Part shown: positions 46,431 through 57,380 of the stretch, in pieces
Layout: the number at the start of each line of letters is the position of its first letter
Position numbering within the stretch: position 1 is the first letter of the stretch
Assembly: GCA_004369045.1 (NCBI GenBank)
Contig: ML213507.1
Span: 509,334-573,333, forward strand
DNA: 64,000 nt
Reading direction: 5' to 3'
Source of the DNA: Heliocybe sulcata
Lineage: Eukaryota; Basidiomycota; Agaricomycetes; Gloeophyllales; Gloeophyllaceae
Position numbers and translations under genes: made by a program
The notes under the pieces: generated by a model
The model's database searches: none
Seen by the model: only the letters and a program-made list of their open reading frames with translations
Told to the model about the DNA's origin: nothing

Positions 46431-47174
46431 ATGGCGCTAATACTCGATAATTACCGAGTCTTCGGCTTAAGAGCGTCCATGTCGCGGCCAATGCATTCTT
46501 CTGCGAACAGCAGACATCGCATGATGCAGTATACGATGGCGTTGCCTCGGCAAAGGTGGCGAAAACCAATTGTCATATGCATCGCAATTATTGGATCCTT
46601 GACGTTGCTCAATCTCTGGCACCTTGTCGGAGAGATCTCATATCGCGTGCAGGCGCGGCATTACAGTGAGCATAATGATTCACTTTCATGTCACGAGAGA
46701 CGTCTTCACATGCTTGACATTTGCCCAGCATATATCGACCCCGACTGGCCTGACTACCTACCCATAAGGCTGAGCAAGACGAAAGTGAAGTTGAACGATA
46801 ATAGCACTCACTATGGAATCAGCTCCGAAGAGGATGAGCACGACTGGGCGTCCGTATTCCCGGACGGTAACGGCTTCGTCCGCATGGGACACGACAAGCG
46901 CCTCTTCGCTCTCTCAGCTTACCACGAGATGCACTGCATGCAGAGTGTTCGCCGCGCCATCTTCCAGGAAGGTCACGGCGACGGGCACGTCCAGCACTGC
47001 CTTAATTACTTACGGCAGATGATCCTATGCCGGACAGACGTGCAGCTAGAGCCTGTGGTAGAAGATGGGACGGTGGCGTGGGGGAGGGAAAGGACATGCC
47101 GGAGCCGAGAGGAGCTTTATGGCTGGCTAAGTAAGAATATGGCCGAGTACAGGGCATGGCGGTGGGATCAGTAG
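46431..47174 (+). CDS. UstYa-like (DUF3328) oxidase with canonical HxxHC motifs
   Basis: Single exon, 247 residues from the first in-frame ATG; a start at 46479 is also possible. A basic cytoplasmic N-terminus precedes one membrane helix (IVICIAIIGSLTLLNLWHLV, about 47-66). The lumenal domain shows EHDWASVFPDGNGFVRMG, then HEMHC (165-169) and HVQHC (186-190), the two HxxHC motifs of the UstYa/DUF3328 family, followed by LNYLRQMILC. In ustiloxin and related pathways such proteins oxidatively cyclise Kex2-released core peptides in the secretory route. Its position beside a Lys-Arg repeat precursor and a second UstYa-like gene strongly supports that role here. Confidence 0.9.
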   Translation: MALILDNYRVFGLRASMSRPMHSSANSRHRMMQYTMALPRQRWRKPIVICIAIIGSLTLLNLWHLVGEISYRVQARHYSEHNDSLSCHERRLHMLDICPAYIDPDWPDYLPIRLSKTKVKLNDNSTHYGISSEEDEHDWASVFPDGNGFVRMGHDKRLFALSAYHEMHCMQSVRRAIFQEGHGDGHVQHCLNYLRQMILCRTDVQLEPVVEDGTVAWGRERTCRSREELYGWLSKNMAEYRAWRWDQ

Positions 47175-48199
47175 CGCTGTAAGGAAAGAGACGCATGATC
47201 TAGACTGTTGACAGTAACGGGGGCTTGTAGAGAACTGGATCAACGCCCATCCAACAATCTTTCAACTCAAGTGGAGTGGAGCGAGTAAGCCTTATAAATA
47301 CGAAGGCCAACCATTTGGCTCCTGAGATCCACAAGGCTATCGGGTGACAAGCGTTGGCAGATATTGATGTGGCTATCGGCTCTCGCAGGCAAATTGAGAT
47401 CGGTAATGCGCCACCCACGCAAAAACACAGGTCGGCACAGCAAGTTGTCCAGCGCGTCAGATGGCCGCCAAGGCGTGAGCTTCGGAGAGCGGAAACTGTC
47501 GACTTGTCAGACCGAGTGCCCGAGGAAGCCAGTCGGCGCGTCCAATCAGAAGGAATAGCGTAAGGATACCGGAGAAGCGCGGTATCGTTGTGATCTACGG
47601 GCTGGTACACCAATTGCATCGCGGCCGTCATGCTTCCAAGCAAGGTGCAATGCGTGTGGCAACATGTTGATGGGCATGGGGGCCATTTCCAGAGTTCAGC
47701 GACTTCAGACAGGACGAGCAACTCAGATTCACGCGCATGGCGCTGCAAGGGCCTTGTCTCGTTATGCGAGGGTGCCGAGGGAACTCCCGTGGGGGACCGC
47801 TGCTCCCGACTCACTTGGCCGAGCGAGAGAGCAAGACATATTCCGTTCGAAGTGGCTTGACTACTGTGACGGCGTACTTGGAAACCAGAAACCGAAGATT
47901 GCTTGGACGGCGTGAATATTGAGAGTGTTTCCTGACATAAGTGGGTGGAAATACTCTGTGCAGAGATAGATATCGCCAGCAGCGAACACATCAGCGTTCA
48001 TGCACATGTTGCGTTCATGCCAGGAGTAGGCGGAGAATGCCGGGCACACAAGCGCGATCATGTGCTGCTGTACTGGGGGCGCGACGCGTCGCGTCGCACG
48101 GTCACGCTGTTGTGACTTGTCTCCTCTTCCAAACATTCTCCTGTTCTGCCACATTTGTCTCTGCTCCTGACGACGACGACAAGATATTCTACCTCAGCA
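47175..48199. other. intergenic with one unsupported long frame
   Basis: A 263-codon minus-strand frame (47991-47200) and shorter frames on both strands are open, but they have no domain, signal peptide or convincing splice joins. I regard this as intergenic between the peptide cluster and the spindle pole gene, with the option of an unknown minus-strand gene. Confidence 0.4.
48084..48089. promoter_or_regulatory. MluI cell-cycle box upstream of PACT-domain gene
   Basis: ACGCGT, 111 bases before the start codon, embedded in GCGACGCGTCGCGTCGC. This is the MBF core site for G1/S transcription. One site only, so function is an inference. Confidence 0.4.
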
Positions 48200-51100
48200 A
48201 TGCAGGCGATGCAACTGGAAACGCCGTCGAGGATATGGCGGCGTATCCAAGAAGCGGAGAACCAGGAGATGCCCTCCTTGCCGTCGATGCCAGTATTCGA
48301 GGATTCTCAAGCGGACGGCACTGAATCCGAAGACCAGGATCCTAGTGAAAGCGGAGACTTTCTGCCAGTGCACTCTACTCCAGCTGTTGCATCTTCTCAT
48401 GGCCCAACACGGTCTACGGTCCGACCCCCGTCAAGTACACTGAGCACGGCGCGTTTTGCGAGCTCCATTGCTTCGCGTTCGGTCAATGGAAAGTCGGCTC
48501 TGTCTATCTCAAGAGCAAGCGCGAGTAGGAAGCAGGACACGGAGAGCTTTGATGTAAGTGTCATCCCAAGCCTTCCAAACGCGTCGAGAGAAGAGGCGGG
48601 GAGCGATTCGGGCAAGGACGAGGAAGATGTGGTTGAGATGCTGTCAAGGAGTGTGAAACCTCCGGAAGACGATAGTATGCAGGATCTCGCTCTATCTGGG
48701 TCCTTGGAATCCGTAAGCCGCAGCAACTCTCCACGTCCAGCCTACGCCGCGACAGCAAAGAAGAACTACGACTACTCTATCAGTCTACGCACAGAGCCCA
48801 AGGTCAGTCTGTCGATACCTTATGTATAGTAATTTACTAATGGTTCGGACAACAGCCATCCCCTCTCGACAAGATGCGCAACGTCTCCTTCCGCAAACCC
48901 GTCACCCGCACACGAACACCCTCCCTCTCGCGCACAACTCCCTCTCCGGAATCCTCGCCCGGGAACTCCACCCCCCGCAGCGGGACCTCTATCAACTTTT
49001 CTCGTGCCCAATCCGCGTCACCTCACCCTACCAGTGTTCCCTTGCCCCGATCAGCCACCGCCTCTCCAGCTGTGAGACAAAACTCCGCCTGGGCAAACGA
49101 GCTGGAGGTGACGAACGACATGAGCGAGTACGTTCCTGCTGTCGCTACGGACGAGGGTGTGTCTGGTTTGGAAGAACCGGATCTACCTACAGACTCCGAA
49201 GCAGATATGGACCCCTCAGAGTCTAATCAGCATGAAGAGGAGGCATATGCTCAGGCACCTACCGAGTCTCTGGCTAGTGAGAGCCAGGCTGACGAACGAG
49301 AGCCTACCTTCTCTTCCGAGGAAGGGCCCACTGTTCGCAACTTTGGCTCTCCGAACCCACCGCTGTCCGTAGCCTTCTCATCTCCCGCGCCGTCAGTCAC
49401 GTTCACCCCCACCCCTGTATTCCAAGCGCGTCCGCGGCCTCGTGCGCGCTTCAGTCTCCCAGGCGAGACGGAGACGCCTGTGAGCGCCTCAGTACGGTTC
49501 GCTGTGGACGAGGAGGACGAGGAGGAGGAAGAATACCAGCCAGTCACTGCAATAAGAGCGGGATTAGGAGTAGAAGAACCGGTCACACCGAGTGCACACA
49601 AGCGCTCCTTTCTGCTCTCTGTTATCAACTCGACAGCCCGTCCTAGGATTAAGGTGGCTCCCACACCGCACCCAGACCATGTCGCTGCCGACCCGAGCAG
49701 CATCTTGCAGACCCTACAGACGCCTGCGCCTGCTGGTGTCAGCCTTTTCGCTGGCGTCACACCTGCCGCTCGCCCGCGCACGGGTCCTAGACTCTCTCAT
49801 CCCCTCCATCAGACATGGCAAGCCGACGAAGCCCAGTCGCCCTACGGCTCCGCAGACGAGCGCGCGTCATTCATATCTACGGCGAGCTCGCACGATTTGA
49901 CTACGCACGCGCGCGCCAATACCTCCTTCGACCCCGTGGTGGGGCTCGGGAGGGAGGGGCACGGTGTTGGACGGTTTAATGCGGGGAAGCTAAATACGTA
50001 TCTGCACGGCTTGAACAGGCGGCTGCAGGAGGAGAACGAAGTATTGGTGGAGAGGCTGCGGAGGGTGGAGGAAGAGAAGGCGGGTGGGGTCCCGGCTTCA
50101 ACAGCTTCGGTTTCCGCATCGAGAAGGCACAGTGGAGGGAGGAGGGTGAGTGCAGTCAGTGCGCTGGGAGATGTGAGCGAGGGCGCAGAGGAGAAGGCGG
50201 TGTTGGAGGATATGGTGGAGGGCCTGAAAGACAGGCTTGAAGGTGTGGAAGCGGAGAAGGGTGAGCTGGAGCGAGCGTTGGGTGAGGAGAAGGAGGAGAG
50301 AGCAAGGGATCGGGAAAAGTGGAAGGTGAAGATGGGAGAGGTGGAGAAGGGCGTCAGCGAGATTGTCCAGCAGCTCGAGAAGCAGGCGCGGGATGCAGAG
50401 GCGAAGACTAAAGCTGTAGAGGAGGAGATGGGCCGAGAGTTGCGGAGCGTGCAGACCATGCTCGCCGCGGTTGAGGAGGAGCGGGATATGGCGCTTCAGA
50501 GAGCGGAGAAGGCTGAGCAGGTTATGGAGAGCGGCCAGGAGCTCGGGGGCGAGCTGAGACACGCAAATGACAGACTCGCTCAAGCCATGGCTGATCTTCG
50601 CGGTGCGAATATGCAGATCAAGCAGCTGGAGGAAGATGTCATCCTGAGCAACGAGCGCTTGGATGTCCTGCAGCGGCGAGTGGCCGAGGAGAAGGATGCT
50701 GGGAAAAAGTCTGCCGAAGATGTGCAAGCGGTGTCTCGAGAATCTGAGGAGATGCAGCAGCGCTACATCGAGTTGAAGAACGAGCATGTCAAGACGCTTG
50801 AGGAGCTCCGCGATACGAAGGTCTACCTCGCTGAGGTGGAGGCGGACGCAGCTACTGCAGCCGCTAGCCTCGAGGAGCAACTCGCGGAAGCGAATGAGAA
50901 GCTCGAGCAGCTGGAAGACGCCCAGGAAACGATCGAGAACCTGGAGAACGACGTGGAACGACTTGAGGGCGAAGCAGAGCGAGCGGGAGAGCTGGCGCGG
51001 CAGATGGAGGAGGCTCTTGAAGCGGCAGAAGGCCGAATGTTGGAGGACGAACAGCAGGCTGCCGTTCTGAAGGCTAAGATTGCCGCCTTGGAGTGGGAGG

Positions 51101-53712
51101 TCGAGGACGCTAGAAGGCGTGCTGATCCATCGAAGAGCATCAAGATGGGACCGGATGCTGACGTGGAGGCGCTCGAGGCCGAGTTGGAGGACGCCCATAA
51201 GGAGATGGCGAGGCTCAGATCTATGGTCGAGCAGTCTCCGGCCAGGAAGGCTCTGGAGAAAGCTAAGGACGCCAAGATTGAACTTCTGGAGAATGAGAAG
51301 GAGGAACTGGTAGAGCGGGTGAAAGCGCTTAGGACCTTGAACTCCGCCAAGACACCTAGAAGATTCTCTGATATCAGCAACCTCAGTGGTGGATCCCCAT
51401 TGCGCAGACATGTGTTGTCCTTCAAGAGCCCGAAGACTCCCGGAGGACCTTTGACAGAGGTATGGGCTATCAACTTCGTTGCCTTGGTTTCTCATATTGA
51501 CCCTCTGGTAGCTGTCCTGGCTGCAAAATACACCAGGGGAGCCATCGGTGGCACCTTTGATTGCGGAGATCTCACGCTTACAGTCGGAACTCGATCGTGC
51601 AAACGACAGCATAGACGAGAAACTTGAAAAACTCGAAGATGCCGGGTTGGGCGTTGTGGAAGTCACTGAGAAGTTGGAGGACGCCCGAAGCAAGATCCTT
51701 GTCCTTGAAGACGATATTAGACGACTCTCTAGGAGGGACGAGAGACGCCTTCGTCGCCTACAGCGTGCCAAGTGCACGAACTGTCACCATAAGCTGGATC
51801 TCCGGGATCTGAACAGGGCAGCAGAAGGCAGCGAGAGGTGGGTATCGCGAGTAGACTGGGGGTTTATGACTGAGGACTAATATTTCTTCAGTTCCATCGA
51901 GATATCCATGGCCAGTGTCGTGATGGACCCTCCTACTCCGCCGACCAAGACAAGTGAAACTCTGCGAGCCAATTTGCAGGCAGTCAACGGGGAGCTGGAG
52001 GCAATGAAGGCACAGTGGGCCGAAGAGAGAAAGCAGCTGCTCGGCGAGAAGGCTGTTCTTCAGGATGCCGCGAAGCGACTCAATCTGCAGGTAGCAGAAG
52101 CTCAAAGTCAGGCCAAGCAGGTCAAGCAAGATCATCGATCTCAAGAGAGGACGAAATCCAGCCTTCAAGCTGTGAGTCACGTCGGGTACAACCAGGATAC
52201 GTGATGTTCATGACCTTTTAGGAGCTGGACCAAACCAAGAAGACAGTGCTCGATCTTGAGGAAGAGTTGAAGGCAGAGCGCTCTCGCCTTCGTGGCTTGA
52301 CATCTGAAAGAGGTCGGGTCGAACGTCAGAAGGACGACATCTTGCTTCAATTGCATAGGACTGAGGCCGTGAGTTCCACACATGCTCGTACCTCCCTGCT
52401 GTTGATGAGTCGAGTTTAGGATATGGACGATGTCAAGAGACACCTGCAAGAAGTGAAGGATGAGAATTATCATCTCGAAGCAGAGCTGCGAGGTAAGATG
52501 AAGCGAATTTTTGGGAGCGTCACTAACGCTTTCGTAGCGAACTCGACATCAGAGCAGAAGGCACGCATCCTGGACAACAAAGTAGCGCAGAACGCCGAGA
52601 CAATCCAGCATCTACGAGAGGAGCGCTCCCTGTTGGTCGCCGACCATAAAGAGTTGCAGCGCAGATTCACTGAAGTGTCAGAGGTATGCGAGCTCTGTCA
52701 GCTCATAACTGAGATTTCTGACCTCAGTCGGCGCAATTATAGCACCTGAGTAAGATGAGGGGCCAGCAAGCCGCGTCGCATACAACCCATGAGTCGCGCC
52801 GTCATCAGCTAGATATGGCCTTGCACGAAGTCGCCGACCTGCGGCGAGCACTGTCCTCTCAAGCGTCCGAACTCGAACGTCAGCGTGCCCAGGGTGGAAA
52901 CCATCAGGTCACAGCATCCGCCATCGCAGCCCTGGAGGAAGACTTGATGAGAGTAAAGAGGGAGGCCGAGGCGTTCGGGCGGGACTTGAAGCAACTGCGT
53001 GCTGAGAAAGCCATGTTGGAAGACGACATGACCAAGGCATGCAGAAGAGAAAAGCAGGCTGAAGCCAAGGCCAAGGTGCTTGGTGAACAACTGGACAAGG
53101 CGAAGAACACGTGTGAGAAATGGAAGACTCACGTCTGCGCCGTGTATGTCGCATTCATCTGCGCCAGGCTCAGCTGCTGATTATCCGTTGAACAGGGGCA
53201 ATGACAGCGAGCAGTTGTCAGTACTGAAACTCCGGCATAATAAGGAGTGCAAGGGTCTCATGGTCCAGATTCGCTACCTGAAGGCGAAGTGCACGCGTGA
53301 ATCCGTCCTGCGGGGCGACCTTGGTTATCAGAAGCGCTACTTGCTCGTCCTTCTGGCCAGGTATGAAAAGAGGTGGGCGGCAGTTCGCCTCGCGACCTAG
53401 AAGTTGCGCTGACGAAGGCACCCATGTTAGCGAGCAGAGAATCCTAGCCGCTATAGCGCGCGTGGGCTTCCTTGCTCCTCCTGACTCTCTCAAGCCACGA
53501 TCGAGAACGCTGAAGACCGTCGCTCTAGCTGTTGTCTTCGCGATTCGAGCCAAGTAAGCATCGGTACCTGTAGGGCGACCGTGTACTTACCAAGTATGTG
53601 TAGGAGAGCCAGCGACAAGTGGCGAGCAGAGTGTTCGTCGAAGCAAGCTATCGCAGATGCGCTGGAAGAAGTCCGAAGGCGACGGTCGGAGACCGAGCGT
53701 CCGGTGCGATGA
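48200..53712 (+). CDS. pericentrin-like spindle pole body scaffold with PACT domain (Pcp1/Spc110 type)
   Basis: Exons 48200-48802, 48856-51459, 51512-51837, 51892-52171, 52222-52368, 52420-52492, 52538-52683, 52743-53143, 53196-53360, 53431-53553 and 53604-53712; 1658 residues. The N-terminal third is disordered, Ser/Pro-rich, opening with LETPSRIWRRIQEAENQEMP. From about residue 579 (KLNTYLHGLNRRLQEENE) a very long coiled coil runs to about 1520, broken near 1033-1069 by a Ser/Pro hinge (SGGSPLRRHVLSFKSPKTPG) and by KCTNCHHKLDL. The C-terminus from about 1540 has the PACT landmarks VQIRYLKAKCTRES, LGYQKRYLLVLLARYE, and ARVGFLAP followed by KTVALAVVFAIRAK, the calmodulin-linked centrosome/spindle pole targeting region. 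It would anchor gamma-tubulin complexes at the spindle pole body. Confidence 0.82.
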
Positions 53713-53919
53713 ATGCAGAGTCCATGAAGGGTGTGATATCTTGTATTTTTTCTGTGATATTACCCTATAGGTCGTCGTGTAATTATTTATTGTACTTTCC
53801 GTGTATTAGGCAGACCTGAGACGTTTTCATACGGACTTCGGAACGACACGCGCAAGACTGCCGCCAGACGTTCTGCAATAGGGGGTAGTCACTGGGAGCC
53901 GTCACCATCTGAACCCCCT

Positions 53920-55054
53920 CTATGTTCTCCTCCGCTGTGAAATAACTTTCACTGCGTCCTTCGTGAAAATGTAGGATAAGCCAGACCATATGGTCGTTGT
54001 TGCAACTACCCATCTATGTCAAGGACAATATACGGTCAGGAAAGAGCTGCGGGATGATCAATCGGAGCATAAGACGTACTGCAATCCCTGTAATGGCAAT
54101 GAGATGTCGGCGGGGAGAAGAGGAGAGATAGTTGTTGTTCCCATTAGGAGCAGTTGTAAAGCGGTATTGTACTGATGCGCGAGTGTAAGAGCAGACGATA
54201 GTGCAGAACGGTGATAAGCGTACCTTGCTGATGGTAGTGGGGCGTACCTCGGCGGACGGGAGGGAGAAATCCCAGTACCGAGCCCACGTTTTCTTGAGTG
54301 ATATTATTGAGAAGGGGACGTAGAGACAGAATCAGCACGTACTGGTGAAGGCAGGGATGTATAGCGGATGTAGAACGCTGAGAGAGAGAGAGCGACATCA
54401 CGGCCCAGGATGATGGCCGCAAGAGGGACTACAGAACCAAGACCACCACCCACATATTGGTATCAGGTCAAGGAGAATTAAGATGTAAACAGACCAGGCA
54501 GCATGCCGTTGTATGCAAGAGAGACAGTCAATGTTGTCATGAGTGTCTTGTCCGCTGCCGGATCGAGGATCGTGCCCAAGACGGAGCGCATGTTGTATCG
54601 GCGAGCAAGAAAGCCATCGACCTTCCACGCAGATCACATGCAGCCTTGTCCATAAGATAGAGATCCTGCAGTGCGAGTGGGGAAAGCTACGCACGAAGTC
54701 TGTGAGCCCTGCATACACTAGCAAAGAGGTCGCAGCAACGAAGTCTCCCTTCACGATGGTATACCCCAGGATCGGACAAGCAACGATCCTAGATACCGTC
54801 AAGAGGTTCGGCCATGTGTAGATGTTTTCTCGTAGAGGTTTCTTGCCCTCTTGAGTGGTCGGCTTCCGCTCGGAATGCTGCTCGTGCCGGGAACGCAGTG
54901 AGCTGTGGCTGGAGAACGGCCGAGGATGTCGGACGATGCTTGGTCGCCATTGCGGTGGTGTTCGAGCGAGAACAAGTCGTCCTAGATTGAAGCTGAAGGT
55001 GCGTGCATTGAGAGACGGTAGAGAGGATATGCGAAGCGGGGTAAGGAAGGTCAT
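53920..55054 (-). CDS. CRD1: mitochondrial cardiolipin synthase
   Basis: Exons 55054-54695, 54621-54495, 54428-54343, 54292-54224, 54171-54080 and 54013-53920; 275 residues. The enzyme joins CDP-diacylglycerol and phosphatidylglycerol to make cardiolipin in the inner mitochondrial membrane. The N-terminus is a basic presequence (LRISSLPSLNARTFSFNLGR). ENIYTWPNLLTVSRIVACP starts the membrane core. The CDP-alcohol phosphotransferase motif D-x2-D-G-x2-A-R-x8-G-x3-D-x3-D is complete at residues 119-144, split by intron 1. Later: AIILGRDVALSLSAFYIRY, ARYWDFSLPSAE and the final helix WVVATTTIWSGLSY. The start at 55054 was chosen over an in-frame upstream ATG because it gives a normal presequence. 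Confidence 0.9.
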
Positions 55055-55919
55055 GTTTACAGACTCCGGAGAAGCGCGTCCTCTTCCTGATACCATCATT
55101 GCGCACTGCAAACAATGCGCCCATCTGTTCACTCTGATGTGCTCTCTCGTCTCGAATCACTCGTTTGTGATAGTAGGCTACTACCTACGTATGCTCTACG
55201 TCCCCGGGAAATATGCATCTGCCAACTTCAACTCCACTGACAAGCATGCCTATCACGCACGACATCGGTGGACAACAGATCACACATCAATCACAGCCAG
55301 TTCTGCCTCTCGCATGCTATCGCTCCGCAAGCTTAGAAGGCGGGCAACTTCGAGCCGCTGGGGCTCGGATTGAATGCGTGGCACGAGCTCTGATTTTCAC
55401 TCCGTAATCGAGTCCCCGGTGGACGTGAAACCTGCTCTTGGGGTCGAAGATTTGGCCTATTGCGTACCTTCTCTCTTTGATAAATCTGCGCCTTACCTGG
55501 ACTAACGGCGCTAGAAGCGCCGCCTGGCGAGGTAGGCGCTTGTCTCTAGACTCCTATAAAACCTTAAGCTGCGAAAGGCGATAGTGGACCAATATGCGAT
55601 TAACGTACATTCTGGAGATGCGTCGGTCACTGGCTTGGTCTCCGGGGCCAGGAGGGTCCAGCAGTCATTAGCTGTAGTCTTAGAGTAAAATGAACACGGA
55701 ATAATTTGTAGTCCCGAATGTAAAGCCAGAGGGGACGCCAAGGTGTGTGGCTGGTGATCCTCGTCGGCTAATAGACGCGATCGGGCAACGCCCGTCCCAT
55801 CCCCGGACGCGTCGCGACGCGTCCTCGCGTAATCCAACTTGTCGGGGTCCGGATAAACGCGGGCGTGTTTTGCATCCTCTACCTAGAGCCGCGACGACAC
55901 GTCTTCCTCCTCGAGCGCC
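55055..55919. other. divergent intergenic with cell-cycle box palindrome
   Basis: 865 bases between cardiolipin synthase (minus) and the helical-chromodomain gene (plus). Apart from the palindrome at 55805-55824 I see no gene or repeat. Confidence 0.5.
55805..55824. promoter_or_regulatory. perfect 20-bp palindrome with two MluI cell-cycle boxes
   Basis: GGACGCGTCGCGACGCGTCC is its own reverse complement and contains ACGCGT twice (55807-55812 and 55817-55822). It lies about 96 bases before the start codon of the helical-chromodomain gene. ACGCGT is the MBF core site; a symmetric pair suggests binding by a dimer and G1/S expression. Confidence 0.55.
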
Positions 55920-57380
55920 ATGCCTCCCACTCGTTCCGTTCAAAGCCGTCGAAGCAATCCTCGCAAAACATTTACGGGAGGAAAGGGGAAGCAGAGAGTC
56001 GTGACGATAGAAGGTCGAACCCTGAAGGTGTCGCCAGTATTCGATACCCTGTTCCTATGGATGGCCGAGCGCGACGCGATCCGAAGAAAGAGGGTGGCGG
56101 GCGAGCCAGCCCCTTGGACGGACGACCCGATCCTTGCCCGGTACCGCTTCACAAATGTCTTCAGGGTATTTGATCGCACGACGCAGTATATTCTGAAGAA
56201 CGTCATCAATCGGGGCAGTCGCGCTCTCAACGAGTGCGCGTTTCGCGTTATGCTGTTCCGGACATTTAACCGTATCAGCACATGGGAGTTACTCCAGGCC
56301 GGAATTGGTCCACTCACCTGGAGGTCGTTCGATGTTGACACGTATGCTGAGGTGCTGGGAGAAGCAGCGGAGTCTGGCATAGCATTGTATGCGAGCGCAT
56401 ACATCATGCCGGCTCCTCAACTGGGCATGAAGAGGAATTATGAGAACCATCTCATACTACTTCGACAGATGATGCAGGAGGATCTTCCCAAGAGACTGCA
56501 GAAGGTTAAGCATCTCGAAAATGCGCACGAGATGATAACATCATACCCATCTATGGGTGACTTCACGGCATTCCAGTATGTCGTCCTTTCCAGTCCTACC
56601 TGCAAAGCATAGCTGAAGGGTCATCGTGAATCCAGGCTGCTCCTAGACCTCAATATGATGCCGCACTACGGTTTCTCTGAAGATACCTGGGTCAGCTGCG
56701 GACCCGGCTCCGCCTCCGGGCTCCGCAAGATCTTCGGTGATGGCGTCAAAGGCATCGAGAGCGCAGCGATGGCATATCTGCGCGACACCCAACACGAGCA
56801 CTTCAAGCGGCTCGGCATTACAGAGCCACCCAGCTTGCGTCCAGGGCGGCTCGGAGTGAGCCTCGTCGATCTGGAGCACTCGCTGTGCGAATGCGACAAG
56901 TATTCTCGCGTAAAGCACCCAAACATCAAGGGCAAGCGAACGGCGATCAAGGCGATGTTCCGCGCTCAGTCGGGAAGACTCACCGCGGACCTGCCCGAGC
57001 GGTGGGCTTCGGAGCTGTTAGGTAGTTCGCTTGAGGGCAGCATTCTCTCGGATATCGAGGATGCTGACTCGGAGTCACTGACCGTGGACCCTGCTGAGGG
57101 GTGCGCGTCCGAGCAGTTAGCCAGTATGCCGGAATGCAGCATCCTTACGGATACCGACGATGATAACACAGAGTACGAAGTCTCGCATATCGTTCGGGAA
57201 GCGCTTGCGGAGGACGGCGCCGTTATCTACTTGGTGCGGTGGACAGGGTACGGGCCTGAGGACGATATGTGGTTTGAGGAAGAGGATTTGCGAGGGGCAC
57301 CAGAGGTCTTGGAGGCATGGCGCAATAGACGCGCCCTTGCTCGACGGCGCGCTGTGAAGGGGAGAGACTCTCCGCGGTAG
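55920..57380 (+). CDS. HMUDK_hel/aGPT-pyrophosphorylase-like helical domain fused to chromodomain
   Basis: Exons 55920-56575 and 56636-57380; one 60-base intron; 466 residues. After a basic N-terminus, residues about 40-300 match the all-helical family named for phage 5-hmdU DNA kinases and alpha-glutamyl/putrescinyl-thymine pyrophosphorylases, relatives of DNA glycosylases. Marks: ERDAIRRKRVAGEPAPWTDD, ILARYRFTNVFRVFDRTTQY and FRVMLFRTFNRISTWELL. Then MGDFTAFQ and HSLCECDKYSR. An acidic linker follows, then a canonical chromodomain at about 399-450 (EYEVSHIVREAL, YLVRWTGYGPEDDMW, LRGAPEVLEAW) with the aromatic residues expected for methyl-lysine binding. The combination suggests a nuclear enzyme or reader acting on modified or methylated chromatin; the biochemical role is not known. 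Chromodomains also occur in chromoviral integrases, so the fusion could have transposon ancestry. Confidence 0.72.

Noticed and set aside
47200-47991. 263-codon minus-strand frame beside the UstYa gene, possible extra cluster gene
   Set aside because: No signal peptide, membrane helix pattern or family motif, and antisense frames of similar quality exist; kept only as intergenic.
50098-51777. 559-codon minus-strand frame, Leu/Ser/Arg-rich
   Set aside because: Antisense of the Glu/Leu/Arg coiled-coil exon of the pericentrin-like gene; such repetitive codon use keeps the other strand open.
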